Shown here piece by piece: positions 44,061 through 53,118 of a stretch of 64,000 nucleotides of DNA. The stretch is taken from assembly GCA_025058315.1 (NCBI GenBank), contig JANXET010000005.1:1-64000 (forward strand), written 5' to 3'. Made by a program: the position numbers and the translations under genes. The notes below the pieces were generated by a model, which saw nothing but the letters and a program-made list of their open reading frames with translations, searched no databases and was not told the origin of the DNA. Position 1 is the first letter of the stretch, and each line of letters begins with the position of its first letter. This stretch comes from Candidatus Bathyarchaeota archaeon. GTDB taxonomy: Archaea > Thermoproteota > Bathyarchaeia > Bathyarchaeales > Bathycorpusculaceae.

Positions 44061-45515
44061 CTAAATAAATTTAGCCAGCAACTTCTGGATATAATCCCTG
44101 CTGGTAACCGTGTTAAGGGTTTCCTTAATCCTTCCGATAAGCTTATCACCTATTATTCCCCTGCTGTAGGCTTTATCCAGCTTCTCCATATCTAAAACCG
44201 TAACATCACCGTCTGGTCGTACGCAAACGTCAACCTCCAAATCAACGTAACGTATAGCTTTCGGGTACAGCTCAACAGGAGTGTTTATGTTTACGTACGC
44301 TCCCTTCCACATGCCTTCACTTGAAAAATAGCTCGTAATAAGGTACCATTCGCCGAACTTCGCCTCGCTGACGGCTCTATCACCTTTCTTCTTCTCCACA
44401 CCTAGACCGTCGTAAACTCCGTCAGTTCTTATTGTTCTCGAGTACCGTATTCCTTCAGCGTTCAAGGCTTCAATTGTGGCTTGTCCAAGGTTAAAAACAG
44501 CTCCGCCCGGCTTAACATGCTCCACATTAACGGTGAAACCCACAGTTGGGAACTCGCTTTCGATATATCTTCTGAAAAGCCCTTGAACCTCATTCTTGCC
44601 TTTCTCAAGCAGCTTCTCAGCCATCTCTAACGCAGCTGAAACTTGGCCGCCGCAGCTCTTATAGAAGTGATGACCATCCATGGTTATAGTCACAGTTGAC
44701 CTAAGCCTATCCAAGGCATATTTTGATGAAGCGGGAAACTCTATATCAGCAAATCTTAAGCCATCGACAAGCAAAGTCGGAGCAGACGCTGATGAAGTTC
44801 TATCGCTCAAGATCTTAGATTTTTCAGCAAGTCTTGAAACTTCCAGCTCTAGAGCCTCTCTAGGCTTTAGAGCTGCAGTTCCACGCCAAATTATCCCCCA
44901 ATCATCAATCTGGAGGGATTTACCGAGAGCTATGAGCTCCGTCCGCTTGTTTACGTCTCTAATTTTCAAGCTAACTCCAATCTTTCCCCCTGGAACTAGG
45001 ATGGCGTATTCTCCGATGAATTTGATTTTAGTGGTTAAAATAGGGATTTTTCCACCGATTCCTCTTCGCTTAACCTGCACAACTACTTCCCTTTGATCTA
45101 CCCCGGGATCCTCATGTTTAGGGAGAGCGCCAACAGTTCCACCCAGATCCACGTAAATGTTATTTTTATCCCTATTTACAATGCGGCCCTTATATATTCC
45201 GTCTACGCTTACACTCCACTCGCGGATCAGTACATCCTCAAGGGTGCTTTGAAGAGCTGACTTGAAGCGGAGCATCGCGTCCGGCGTGCCTAATGCAACA
45301 ACCCCTTGGAGGCCACGGCGATCCCTTATGTTTATGTCTGGCGGTTCATTATTCTCCTGAATGGAAAAACGCGTCTTAATAGACTGTGAAGGCTGAACTA
45401 TCTGGAAACCCTTTTCTAGAAGCAACTTGGTTAGGGCAGTTGTGTATATTCCCCTAATTCGGGCCCTCAAGCTAATCCTCCTTTTCAACCCTGTAAAGTT
45501 CATTCTTCCTCTCAA
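44061..45515 (-). CDS. FAU-1 type RNase E/G-like RNA-binding protein (DUF402)
   Basis: A 484-residue protein. The N-terminal half includes an S1-like strand region (VDGIYKGRIVNRDKNNIYVDLGGTVGALPK, about 100-130) and the C-terminal half a DUF402 domain (KKGDRAVSEAKFGEWYLITSYF, DLEVDVCVRPDGDVTVLDMEKL). This is the archaeal FAU-1 arrangement, an AU-rich RNA-binding RNase E/G relative involved in rRNA processing. The start at 45515 overlaps rtcA by 44 bases; an ATG at 45503 is an alternative. Confidence 0.88.
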   Translation of the reverse strand: MRGRMNFTGLKRRISLRARIRGIYTTALTKLLLEKGFQIVQPSQSIKTRFSIQENNEPPDINIRDRRGLQGVVALGTPDAMLRFKSALQSTLEDVLIREWSVSVDGIYKGRIVNRDKNNIYVDLGGTVGALPKHEDPGVDQREVVVQVKRRGIGGKIPILTTKIKFIGEYAILVPGGKIGVSLKIRDVNKRTELIALGKSLQIDDWGIIWRGTAALKPREALELEVSRLAEKSKILSDRTSSASAPTLLVDGLRFADIEFPASSKYALDRLRSTVTITMDGHHFYKSCGGQVSAALEMAEKLLEKGKNEVQGLFRRYIESEFPTVGFTVNVEHVKPGGAVFNLGQATIEALNAEGIRYSRTIRTDGVYDGLGVEKKKGDRAVSEAKFGEWYLITSYFSSEGMWKGAYVNINTPVELYPKAIRYVDLEVDVCVRPDGDVTVLDMEKLDKAYSRGIIGDKLIGRIKETLNTVTSRDYIQKLLAKFI

Positions 45516-46509
45516 CTTTGAATTTGACGTTCAGAAACTTCTCGGCAAGCCATATGTTCGTCTCCAGATGATCTGAGAAGTTTCTCGTTAAATATGCGGA
45601 TTTTCCCTCTGCCAAGGCAATGTAGGGTACAAGCATATCAGCCAGATGCGTATCAACAGTTGCTTTCGAGGAAAGTTCAGCTAAAAGTTTTTCAGCTGCT
45701 TCCATTCCAACTGCCTCGCTGGTCTTATTGATCTCGCCAATTGCATCAGCTCCTAAGATGGCGCCGCTGTCAGTTTCAGCCCAAAGAACTATGGAGCTGC
45801 CTTTCTGCAGCGGATTAGACATGTCGTTCACCGTTTGGATATCCACAGTGTAACCGTTCTCCCTGAGGTGTTTTTTAGCGGCAGCAGCTTGACGCTCTGC
45901 AACTCTCCTATCAGCTAGGAAAGTGCATAGGGATACACCTTGAATCGCCTTTATATTTCCAAAATTCTCCAGAAGCAAATGCTTCAGCTCTTTACAGGGC
46001 TGAACCGTTAATATTACCTCACCCATGCCTTTCGGGTAATAGCCGTACCTTTGAACAATGATGTTGGCGTTGACTCCCATACGCCTCAAAACTGGCAGAA
46101 AAACATGCCGCATGTAGTTTATTGTTGGCGCTCCTGAAACGTCAGTGCCGCCTTTTGATATCCGCATATACACGGGGTCCTCCGCGAAGAGGCATATCGG
46201 CAGCACTGTCATTATTAACATGGATATGCTTCCAGCGGTGCCGATCTCAGCCTCGAAGGATCCGCCGCGTATATTCCCTGGCTTAAATATTATCTCTCGA
46301 GAATTTAGAGCAGCGCCCTCCACATGTGCATTACAGAGCTTAGCCGCGGTTAGCACCGCCTCAAGATGCTGCGGCCTGAGTCCAGGGTTAGGGCGGTTAT
46401 GGCGAATGTTATATATGTGGAGAGGCTGCCCTGAAATTGCCGCAAATGCAACTGAAAGCCTCAGTATTGTGCCGCTTCCGCTTTTCTGACCTCCATCAAC
46501 CTCTATCAT
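45472..46509 (-). CDS. rtcA: RNA 3'-terminal phosphate cyclase (RtcA)
   Basis: A 345-residue cyclase. IEVDGGQKSGSGTILRLSVAF at the N-terminus, HNRPNPGLRPQHLEAVLTAA, GGTDVSGAPTINYM and VDTHLADMLVPYIALAEG with the catalytic histidine identify RtcA. It converts RNA 3'-phosphates to 2',3'-cyclic phosphates through AMP. It is co-directional and overlapping with the FAU-1 gene, so the two may share RNA processing work. Confidence 0.95.
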   Translation of the reverse strand: MIEVDGGQKSGSGTILRLSVAFAAISGQPLHIYNIRHNRPNPGLRPQHLEAVLTAAKLCNAHVEGAALNSREIIFKPGNIRGGSFEAEIGTAGSISMLIMTVLPICLFAEDPVYMRISKGGTDVSGAPTINYMRHVFLPVLRRMGVNANIIVQRYGYYPKGMGEVILTVQPCKELKHLLLENFGNIKAIQGVSLCTFLADRRVAERQAAAAKKHLRENGYTVDIQTVNDMSNPLQKGSSIVLWAETDSGAILGADAIGEINKTSEAVGMEAAEKLLAELSSKATVDTHLADMLVPYIALAEGKSAYLTRNFSDHLETNIWLAEKFLNVKFKVERKNELYRVEKED

Positions 46510-46608
46510 TTCGGCGTTACACCTTCAATAACACGTGCTTTAGATGCTCGGACAATAATTAAATACGATGGAAATGGTATAAAGCATTTGAAGAGAGGCT
46601 GTTTAGGT

Positions 46609-47013
46609 ATGAGTTTGGAGAGGGAGAGGCTTGAAAAACTAATTGAAAAAATTGACGATTTGCTGGTGGTTTTAAACAGCGTTGCAGAAGATCTAAGAAC
46701 CGTTTCAACATCGCTTAAGTCCATTGCAGTTTCTCAAATTGCACCCACACCTATATCCGCACTGCCAGCCCCTGCACGCGAAGTTGAGGCGGGAAAGGAA
46801 GTTAGTGTAGGCGACGTCAAGAAAGTGTTCCCAGAAGATTTAGAACCCCTCCTCAACTTCGAGGATAAAGGCGAGTACATCATGATAAAGCCCCGCCAGT
46901 TTCTGGGCTCAGAAAACTTCGCAAGGATAGCTTCAATAATAAGGGAGGTTGGAGGCGAATACATAAGCGCAGGGAAAGAATCTCACTTTAGGATACCGAA
47001 AAAGAAATTCTAG
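46609..47013 (+). CDS. conserved archaeal hypothetical protein (coiled coil + small C-terminal domain)
   Basis: A 134-residue protein. Residues 1-45 form a coiled coil, a Pro/Ala linker follows, and residues 75-134 form a small domain with LLNFEDKGEYIMIKPRQFLGSENFARIASII and a GGEYISAGKESHFRIP end. No known family is certain. I start at ATG 46609, with AGGT just before it, rather than a TTG seven codons upstream. Confidence 0.65.
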   Translation: MSLERERLEKLIEKIDDLLVVLNSVAEDLRTVSTSLKSIAVSQIAPTPISALPAPAREVEAGKEVSVGDVKKVFPEDLEPLLNFEDKGEYIMIKPRQFLGSENFARIASIIREVGGEYISAGKESHFRIPKKKF

Positions 47014-47025
47014 AATGAGCATCCT

Positions 47026-47301
47026 CTAATATCTTATTTCGAAGCTTTCAAACTCGCCTTTATAGTCTGTCCACTTAACCTCGACGCTCTTTACTATAGC
47101 GCCCGTAGGGCCATGCTTACAGAATTCCACAAGGTTCTTGACAGCTGCCTCCTCTCCCTCGAATACAGCCTCAACCCTACCGTCGGGGAGATTACGCACC
47201 CAGCCCGTCACTCCATGTTTTCTAGCTTCTCGTCTAGTTGCTGACCTGAAGAATACGCCTTGAACCAGACCGCTTATATAAACATGCGCCCTAACCTTCA
47301 A
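47026..47301 (-). CDS. acyP: acylphosphatase
   Basis: A 91-residue enzyme of normal length. VHVYISGLVQGVFFRSATRREARKHGVTGWVRN-like segments include the catalytic Arg of GVFFR and the Asn in GWVRNLPDG. It hydrolyses acyl phosphates. Confidence 0.94.
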   Translation of the reverse strand: MKVRAHVYISGLVQGVFFRSATRREARKHGVTGWVRNLPDGRVEAVFEGEEAAVKNLVEFCKHGPTGAIVKSVEVKWTDYKGEFESFEIRY

Positions 47302-47432
47302 CGTTTAAGCACCCTCTCAATGGAAACTTATGCGGTGCTTCACTTTAATTTAACTCTCTCCACGATGCCTGTTTTTGTTTAACCGTCTGCTTTAAAAGCA
47401 ATGCAAGGAAAGCAGATTCAGCGGGAAATCTG

Positions 47433-47768
47433 ATGGAGAAAAACCGTGGAAGGCTTATGGTTTATTTCTCTAGGCCCATATGTGGAAGTAGAAGGTTTAG
47501 AACTGTAAGCGCCGCTGTAGAGAAGACAGCTAAGGATTTGAACTTAGATGTTGAATTCATAACTCTAAAAGGAAAGAACGCGCCTATTTACGTTTACTAT
47601 CAGAATGGAAACGAAGAGCCTGTTCCACTTTACTGCGACAAGAACCAGAACGACAGCGCTGAACGTATTTACGGAGCCCTTCGTGGCATGATGTTTGTAT
47701 TATCCTTCCATCCCAGATATAGAACATCGCTAAATATGGCCAGAGAGAGAATTATGGGGTTTTCTTGA
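47433..47768 (+). CDS. small hypothetical protein
   Basis: A 111-residue protein with an N-terminal MVYFSRPICGSRRF segment, a central strand-rich LDVEFITLKGKNAPIYVYY stretch and a C-terminal YGALRGMMFVLSFHP helix. Family unknown. It converges with the following gene with a 17-base overlap. Its composition is protein-like throughout. Confidence 0.6.
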   Translation: MEKNRGRLMVYFSRPICGSRRFRTVSAAVEKTAKDLNLDVEFITLKGKNAPIYVYYQNGNEEPVPLYCDKNQNDSAERIYGALRGMMFVLSFHPRYRTSLNMARERIMGFS

Positions 47769-48084
47769 ATTTTATACACTGCCCCTCTAATATTATGTCA
47801 TATACTTGGTTGACGTCAAAGTCTATTCCCAGCTCCTCATACTCCTGCTCAGTCAGGAAAAGAATTATCTTTGGAATAGCGAATTGCGCCCTTGCCGGGA
47901 ATATGGGTAACTGCTGCTGAAGCGCTTGAAAAACCTCCTGGATAACTCTGGCTTCCTCGCTTTGAGGTCTGATTATGAACTGGGATGCAGGACGCTCCTC
48001 TACAAGTTCGATTCGCTTCCCAAGGTTACCGTCAACGTCATAAATGGATTCTATCTTGTTAACTCGGACCCGGAACATAACCAC
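47752..48084 (-). CDS. small conserved archaeal protein, possibly arcadin-1-like
   Basis: A 110-residue protein that opens FRVRVNKIESIYDVDGNLGKRIELVEE, has ARVIQEVFQALQQQLP in the middle and PKIILFLTEQEYEELGIDFDVNQVYDI near the end. Length and layout recall arcadin-1, a partner of crenactin in some TACK archaea, but I am not certain of the match. No crenactin gene is in the window. It precedes guaA on the same strand. Confidence 0.6.
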   Translation of the reverse strand: MVMFRVRVNKIESIYDVDGNLGKRIELVEERPASQFIIRPQSEEARVIQEVFQALQQQLPIFPARAQFAIPKIILFLTEQEYEELGIDFDVNQVYDIILEGQCIKFKKTP

Positions 48085-48129
48085 CCAGCATAGAAATGCA
48101 GAGCACCATATTTTAGGTTTTAGCCGCTT

Positions 48130-49329
48130 CTACTCCATTTCTATCGTAGCCGGTGGCTTCGGGGTTACATCATAGAACACGGTGGATACTGAGGGGCATT
48201 TTTCAATTATTCCCGCCGCAACCCTCTCCAGGGTTTCCCAGGGTATTTCAGAGACCTGCGCCGTAAGGAAGTCCTCCGTCTGCACAGCTCGTACAGCTAT
48301 CACGTAGGGGTTATTCTGCTGTAGACCCTTCACAGCATAAAGAACCCGAGTTATCTCCGGGTTTTCATTAGTTATTATTGACTGGAGTGAAACAAGCCTT
48401 TGAACGGCCACTTTATAAACTTCGCCACCTGCAGTCTGAGCTTTTATGCCTACAATTTTCCCGTAATGCCTTTTCCCGCACCTTATGCCGGTGGCTCTAT
48501 CCTTGAAGAATCCAACCTGAATGCTCCTTGATGGAATATTCAGGAATCTAGCTGCAGTTTCACGTACATGAGCTGCCGAAGGTTCAGGGAACTGCTCATT
48601 GTCGATTATCGCTGCGAAATATTGGCTTGGTTTGTGACGTGCTAGTTCCTCCTCAACAATCACTGTTGCTTTCCTCAGCGTATCCAGCTTGTCTGGATTA
48701 ATTTCCCCGACAACACGCACTGATAAACCAGGCCCTGGGAAAGGTTGACGCTCAGAAATCTCAGCAGGTAATCCCAAATGTCTTGCGACGATTCTCACTT
48801 GCCACTTGTACAAGTTTATGAGCGGTTCGACGACTTTGAATCCGAATTTTTCCATGGGGTTTATGCCCATCTGCTCAAGCACGTTATGCTGCGTTTTCAC
48901 ACCCCCTACAGTCTCCACAATATCGGCTTTAATTGTCCCCTGAACTAGGACTCGGCAGCCCTCTTTTTTAGCCGTCTCGCCTAGAACACTATAGAAGGTT
49001 TCTCGAAATTTCTTCCGCTTTTCCTCAGCGTCTCTTAAGCCTTTCATCGCCGATAGAAAACGTTCACGAACATCAATTATTTTAACGGGAACGTTAAAGG
49101 GTTCCTTGGAGAGGATTTCTGCAACACGTTCAGGCTCGTCCTCTCTCATGAAGGCATCATCGAGGATGACGCAGATCAAGTTTTCATCTATTGCCATGCG
49201 GGTTAGAATAGCGCATGTAGTGCTGTCCACTCCACCGGAAACAGCTACAAGGGCTCTTTCACCGCCGATTTTCTCGCGTATCTCACGAATCTTCTCATCC
49301 ACAAATTTTTCAGGGTTAAATTTTTTCAT
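48130..49329 (-). CDS. guaA: GMP synthetase ATP-pyrophosphatase subunit with an insertion
   Basis: A 399-residue subunit B of the archaeal two-subunit GMP synthetase. The PP-loop is AVSGGVDSTTCA near 29-40, FPGPGLSVRVVGE lies in the middle and SKPPATIE-like PKPPATIEME ends the protein. No glutaminase domain is attached. Single-domain archaeal forms are about 310 residues; the excess of 80-90 residues lies at about 235-320 (PEPSAAHVRETAARFLN to AVQRLVSLQ). The glutaminase subunit is not in this window. Confidence 0.93.
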   Translation of the reverse strand: MKKFNPEKFVDEKIREIREKIGGERALVAVSGGVDSTTCAILTRMAIDENLICVILDDAFMREDEPERVAEILSKEPFNVPVKIIDVRERFLSAMKGLRDAEEKRKKFRETFYSVLGETAKKEGCRVLVQGTIKADIVETVGGVKTQHNVLEQMGINPMEKFGFKVVEPLINLYKWQVRIVARHLGLPAEISERQPFPGPGLSVRVVGEINPDKLDTLRKATVIVEEELARHKPSQYFAAIIDNEQFPEPSAAHVRETAARFLNIPSRSIQVGFFKDRATGIRCGKRHYGKIVGIKAQTAGGEVYKVAVQRLVSLQSIITNENPEITRVLYAVKGLQQNNPYVIAVRAVQTEDFLTAQVSEIPWETLERVAAGIIEKCPSVSTVFYDVTPKPPATIEME

Positions 49330-49372
49330 TCATAATCCCTATTAAACGGTTAACTGATTCACAATCCGAAGT

Positions 49373-49718
49373 TTATATATTTGCCGCCCTGAGCAGAACT
49401 GAAAACCCTATTTGTAATATCAAGTGGAGCTCATGGAGGTTGCTGAAAAGTATAAACGTTGTTTGCTCTTTTCCACTGAGAAAAGCCGCGTACTTATTGA
49501 AATTCTTTGGGCATGTATAGGCTTCATATCTGTACCAGCGTTCCTTCACGTAGCCTACTATGTGCTCCACGAAACTGCCACACCACAACCTGCTTAATCG
49601 GATGCTTAACATGGAATAGAGGTTTATTTGTTGCAGCTGAACCTCTACACATGAATGCTTGAGTGCAACTTACGTTTCGATCACGTGGTCTACTACGCCA
49701 TTTCTCATCCAGAATCAA
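49373..49718 (-). pseudogene. possible transposase remnant
   Basis: A region of broken frames. One minus-strand frame gives LWCGSFVEHIVGYVKERWYRYEAYTCPKN, which resembles the end of archaeal DDE transposases (an E-x5-Y-[IV]-K-[DE]-R pattern followed by aromatic and acidic residues). Upstream frames contain stops. No terminal inverted repeats were found. The assignment rests on a short match from memory. Confidence 0.3.
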
Positions 49719-49997
49719 CAGGAAACCTATGCCTGTTCCTACTTAACAATGAGGCTTCCAGCTCGTACAGCAAAATGGTGGGCTGAATCGAAAAATAACA
49801 TTTTTGGCTGGATTCAACTCAAAATCCTAGCGGCATTTTAAAGTTAGAAGCAAAAATGGAGAGGACATGCACCTTAGGTTTTGGCGAAGCTGATTAAAAA
49901 ACACAATTGGCATACGCGAAGAACCGCGAAGCAAGGAAAAAACTCTGTTAAAGTTTTTCTAATCAGTCAGCAAAATCGGTATAGAAGGGGCAGCCTA
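49719..49997. other. gene-poor stretch before a membrane-associated protein
   Basis: Together with the remnant to its left this makes about 670 bases without an intact gene. Only short frames with stops are seen on both strands. The last part is A-rich, probably the promoter of the next gene. Confidence 0.35.
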
Positions 49998-50354
49998 ATG
50001 ATTAACGAGCGTAAAGAAGCTGTGAAGTACACTGTTAAAGCTGCAGGTGAATTATGCGACATATACGCAGATTTCTCAAAATCTATGATGGAAATGGCTA
50101 GGGAGATGAAGGCTACAAAAGGGTACATATTGAGAAGTGAAAGGAAACCTTGGCTTGTCAGACTGGGATTAGCTTTAATAGCTTTCCCAGAGCCTTTCGT
50201 GAGCGATTTCATCGGCACGCTTATGGTTGCAGCGGGAACCGTTCAGGCAGGTCTCCAACGTCGCGCTCTATACGTTGATGACGTGCCAAAGGCTCTCAAG
50301 AATTTAATTAAGGACCTTCGGGTTATTGAGGAGAATGTCCGTAACCTTCGTTAA
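49998..50354 (+). CDS. hypothetical protein with one membrane-prone segment
   Basis: A 118-residue protein from the ATG at 49998 (MINERKEAVKYT). Residues 1-50 are helical and charged, followed by a hydrophobic stretch (WLVRLGLALIAFPEPFVSDFIGTLMVAAGT, about 54-84) and a charged C-terminal helix. The frame extends 39 codons upstream with odd composition. An RHH gene follows 50 bases later. Function unknown. Confidence 0.55.
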   Translation: MINERKEAVKYTVKAAGELCDIYADFSKSMMEMAREMKATKGYILRSERKPWLVRLGLALIAFPEPFVSDFIGTLMVAAGTVQAGLQRRALYVDDVPKALKNLIKDLRVIEENVRNLR

Positions 50355-50404
50355 ATTTTATATTTACGGCATGTTAAGAGCATATTATACTAGGAGGAGA
50401 GAGG

Positions 50405-50557
50405 ATGAAGCTTGTAACCGTGCTGCTTCCTGAGGCTTACCTTGACGGGCTGGATGAGCTGGTAAGGGCTAACATGTATCCCAGCAGAAGCGCTGCAATA
50501 AGGTCTGCTGTAAGAGATCTTCTGAAGAAGGAACTCTGGGAGAGAAGAGAAAGATAG
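50405..50557 (+). CDS. short ribbon-helix-helix (CopG-type) protein
   Basis: A 50-residue protein: MKLVTVLLPEAYLDGLDEL then RANMYPSRSAAIRSAVRDLL, the strand-helix-turn-helix layout of RHH DNA-binding proteins. The strand residues (KLVTVLLP) should contact the DNA major groove as a dimer. AGGAGGAGAGG directly before the ATG is a strong ribosome binding site. The stop is 9 bases from the end of the convergent pyrF. No toxin partner is evident. Confidence 0.85.
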   Translation: MKLVTVLLPEAYLDGLDELVRANMYPSRSAAIRSAVRDLLKKELWERRER

Positions 50558-50565
50558 CTTTGTGC

Positions 50566-51360
50566 TCACAGCTTAACCATGGCGTTTACAGCGCGTTTGA
50601 TTCTTTCAGCCGACTCAGCAGGGTTATCGGAGAGCGTTATTGCACGTCCAACAATAAGGTAAGTGGCGCCTGATTCCAATGCAGATTTTATATCGCCTCC
50701 TTGAACACCCACTCCAGGCGAGTATATGGGAACCCTTCCATTGAGAACATTTGAAACCTCTCTTATTCTTTCGGGATATGTGGCTCCAACCACAACGCCA
50801 TCAGCGTTCCATTTAAGAGCCTTCCTTGCAAAAAGCAGATACTGTGGGATTTGCCCTCCGAACTCGGGATCTATTACTGTTTGTCCGTAACCTTCCTCGG
50901 CGCCTTTGTGGCTCATGTAAACAAGGAGTATTACACCTCTACCGAGTTTTCTCGCAGTTTCAAATATGGGTTGAAGCCCCTCGTCCCAGCCTACAAAGGG
51001 ATTCGCTATCAAAGCGTCAAAACCCGAAGCGAAGTAATAATCTGCAATCACCTGGTTTGTGGAGCCTACATCATTAACTTTGCAGTCCATTATCGCAAGT
51101 AGACCCCTATCATGCGCTAAATCTACAAGATTTTTAACGCTGGGGAATATTCCTAAAGGAAGCACCAGATGATGATTAATTTTCACAGCGCATACATGTG
51201 GATGTACAGCTTCCAGCACCCGCTCTGCCCTACGATAAAGGATGCCGCGGTTTTCCGGCTTCTCATAGGGGAAATCCAAGGCCAGAACAATGTTGGAACC
51301 TTTAGCCTTCGCATTTTCCGCCATTTTATCCTTAAAGTTCAGCTCTGAAGCCTCCAACAT
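50566..51360 (-). CDS. pyrF: orotidine 5'-phosphate decarboxylase (PyrF)
   Basis: A 264-residue TIM-barrel enzyme. VLALDFPYE, MDCKVNDVGSTN with the catalytic Asp-Lys-Asp pattern, and VGRAITLSDNPAESAERI fix the family. It makes UMP in the last step of pyrimidine synthesis. An internal ATG at 51324 could be the start; the first dozen residues are not conserved-looking. PyrC lies on the same strand 7 kb away. Confidence 0.93.
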   Translation of the reverse strand: MLEASELNFKDKMAENAKAKGSNIVLALDFPYEKPENRGILYRRAERVLEAVHPHVCAVKINHHLVLPLGIFPSVKNLVDLAHDRGLLAIMDCKVNDVGSTNQVIADYYFASGFDALIANPFVGWDEGLQPIFETARKLGRGVILLVYMSHKGAEEGYGQTVIDPEFGGQIPQYLLFARKALKWNADGVVVGATYPERIREVSNVLNGRVPIYSPGVGVQGGDIKSALESGATYLIVGRAITLSDNPAESAERIKRAVNAMVKL

Positions 51361-51370
51361 ATTGGTATTC

Positions 51371-52057
51371 TTATGGACTGAAAACCTTTATCATATCCCA
51401 TTTCCCGCCTGAAACGGTTTTAATGTACGTTAAAGCCATTTCTACAGATTCAACCACGTTCTGCCTCTCAATTCCAGGAGCTCCGTATCCCACGATGAGA
51501 ATATTACGCGTGTTCTCAGTTATCTTGGTATAATCGGAGTCTCTGTAGGGGTAGATGCATACAATCCCCGTCATGTCCGCCAAGACAAGCATCTTATGGT
51601 TCAAGACTACAGGTTTATCCATTCCTATACCAAGAAATGTCTCACCGTTCTGGGCGAAACGCACTTTCAACGGCGGATTTATCCTGTCAAGATCGAAGCC
51701 GCTTATGGGGATCATCGTCTTCATTGAAGCCAAATTGTAAGCATCTGCAGCGGTGTTAATTGTTGGAAGTTCATTTCCACGCAGCACCCTCCTAAGCAAA
51801 GCCTCACCAGACGGCCTTATCTTAGTCGGGTCTATGTCAAGCTTCCAGTAGAAATCTCTATACGCTCTTATGACTGGATTATCCTTCAGCGCTTCAATCT
51901 CATGTTTGGCCCTAGCTTCCTCGTAGGCGGTCCTCTTCAGTTCAGAGATTTTCAAGTTCTCCCTTTCAATCTGTACACCTCTAATTATCCCAGCCACCAG
52001 ATATATCTCTGGAAAACTTCTTGAAACCTCCGCACTCCAGTGAACGGTAATCTGCAT
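51371..52057 (-). CDS. B3/B4 domain protein (PheT-like tRNA editing fold)
   Basis: A 228-residue protein. IRAYRDFYWKLDIDPTKIRPSGEALLRR and LPTINTAADAYNLASMKTMIPISGFDLDRI are the B3/B4 domain signature, otherwise found in the beta subunit of PheRS where it edits mischarged tRNA. Free-standing forms probably bind or deacylate aminoacyl-tRNA (inference). It precedes pyrF by 10 bases. Confidence 0.88.
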   Translation of the reverse strand: MQITVHWSAEVSRSFPEIYLVAGIIRGVQIERENLKISELKRTAYEEARAKHEIEALKDNPVIRAYRDFYWKLDIDPTKIRPSGEALLRRVLRGNELPTINTAADAYNLASMKTMIPISGFDLDRINPPLKVRFAQNGETFLGIGMDKPVVLNHKMLVLADMTGIVCIYPYRDSDYTKITENTRNILIVGYGAPGIERQNVVESVEMALTYIKTVSGGKWDMIKVFSP

Positions 52058-52147
52058 ATTAGACAGCCAAGCAACAAATGTAAAGTATTAAATATTTAAC
52101 AGCTTTTAGCATACCCCTCTGCAGGGGTATATGATGGGAAATGCATC

Positions 52148-53041
52148 ATGATCGGCGAGTTAGCGGCTGTTGGAGCTGCTCTCTGCTGGACAATCTCTGC
52201 AGCGCTGTACAAAAGCGCCTTGGCTAGAACAAGCCCTATTCCCGCGAATACCGTTCGATGCCTAGGCACAAGCATTATCATGCTCTTATGCTTGACCATA
52301 GCTGGCCAAATTTGGACCTTAACGAGCTTATCGCTATATGTAGTTTTGCTGGCTTCAGCCAGCGGACTTATAGGTTTAGGGCTCGGCGACACCCTTTACC
52401 TTCAGAGCTTAAGGATTCTAGGGGTTTCCCGCGCAGTCCCGTTAACATGCACTTACCCGCTTTTCAGCCTCATATGGGCTTTAATGTTGGCTGGAGAGGA
52501 GATTACGCTGCAGATTATTTTGGCGGCGATTGCTATCGTAGCGGGGATTTGGCTTCTAAGTTGGGAAAACAATTCAAAAATTGCTGAAACAGATGGAAAA
52601 ATGCTTGCTAAAGGCGTTACTTTCGCCCTGCTGACGGCAGCTATATGGTCCATAAGCATTTCAATGGTCAACCTAGCGCTTAGAGAAAAACCTGATTTGG
52701 AGCATGCTTTCGCAATTAACACTTTAAGGGTTGCGGCGCTTGCTGTTGTCCTGCTGGCCTTCACATTTATGGCCAATAGAAAGGCAGGATTCTACGGAAT
52801 TGACAGGAAAACAGCGGCCACACTTGTATCAGGCGGCATCATCGCCATCGGTCTAGGATGGTTTCTGCTGACGCTTAGCTTCACCTATATCCCTGAATCG
52901 CAGGCAGTACCAATATCATCAACAACACCTCTCTTTTCAACATTTTTCAGCATTATTTTCCTCCGGGAGAAAATCACTCTGAAGGTTGTATTCGGCTCAA
53001 TACTTGTCGTAGCAGGGACCGTTATGATCTTCGTAATCTAA
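52148..53041 (+). CDS. EamA/DMT family transporter
   Basis: A 297-residue membrane protein of about ten helices with two EamA repeats (about 1-140 and 155-297). GLGLGDTLYLQSLRILGVSRAVPL and the second-repeat PESQAVPISSTTPLFSTFFSIIFLREKIT are the matching conserved ends. Substrate unknown; metabolite efflux is usual for the family. Confidence 0.9.
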   Translation: MIGELAAVGAALCWTISAALYKSALARTSPIPANTVRCLGTSIIMLLCLTIAGQIWTLTSLSLYVVLLASASGLIGLGLGDTLYLQSLRILGVSRAVPLTCTYPLFSLIWALMLAGEEITLQIILAAIAIVAGIWLLSWENNSKIAETDGKMLAKGVTFALLTAAIWSISISMVNLALREKPDLEHAFAINTLRVAALAVVLLAFTFMANRKAGFYGIDRKTAATLVSGGIIAIGLGWFLLTLSFTYIPESQAVPISSTTPLFSTFFSIIFLREKITLKVVFGSILVVAGTVMIFVI

Positions 53042-53118
53042 GCAATCATTCCGTTTTGCGGTACAGTTTTATATGGCTTTTCATAGGGAGAGAAGTGGCG
53101 GGTGAGGGGTAGCGCCTT

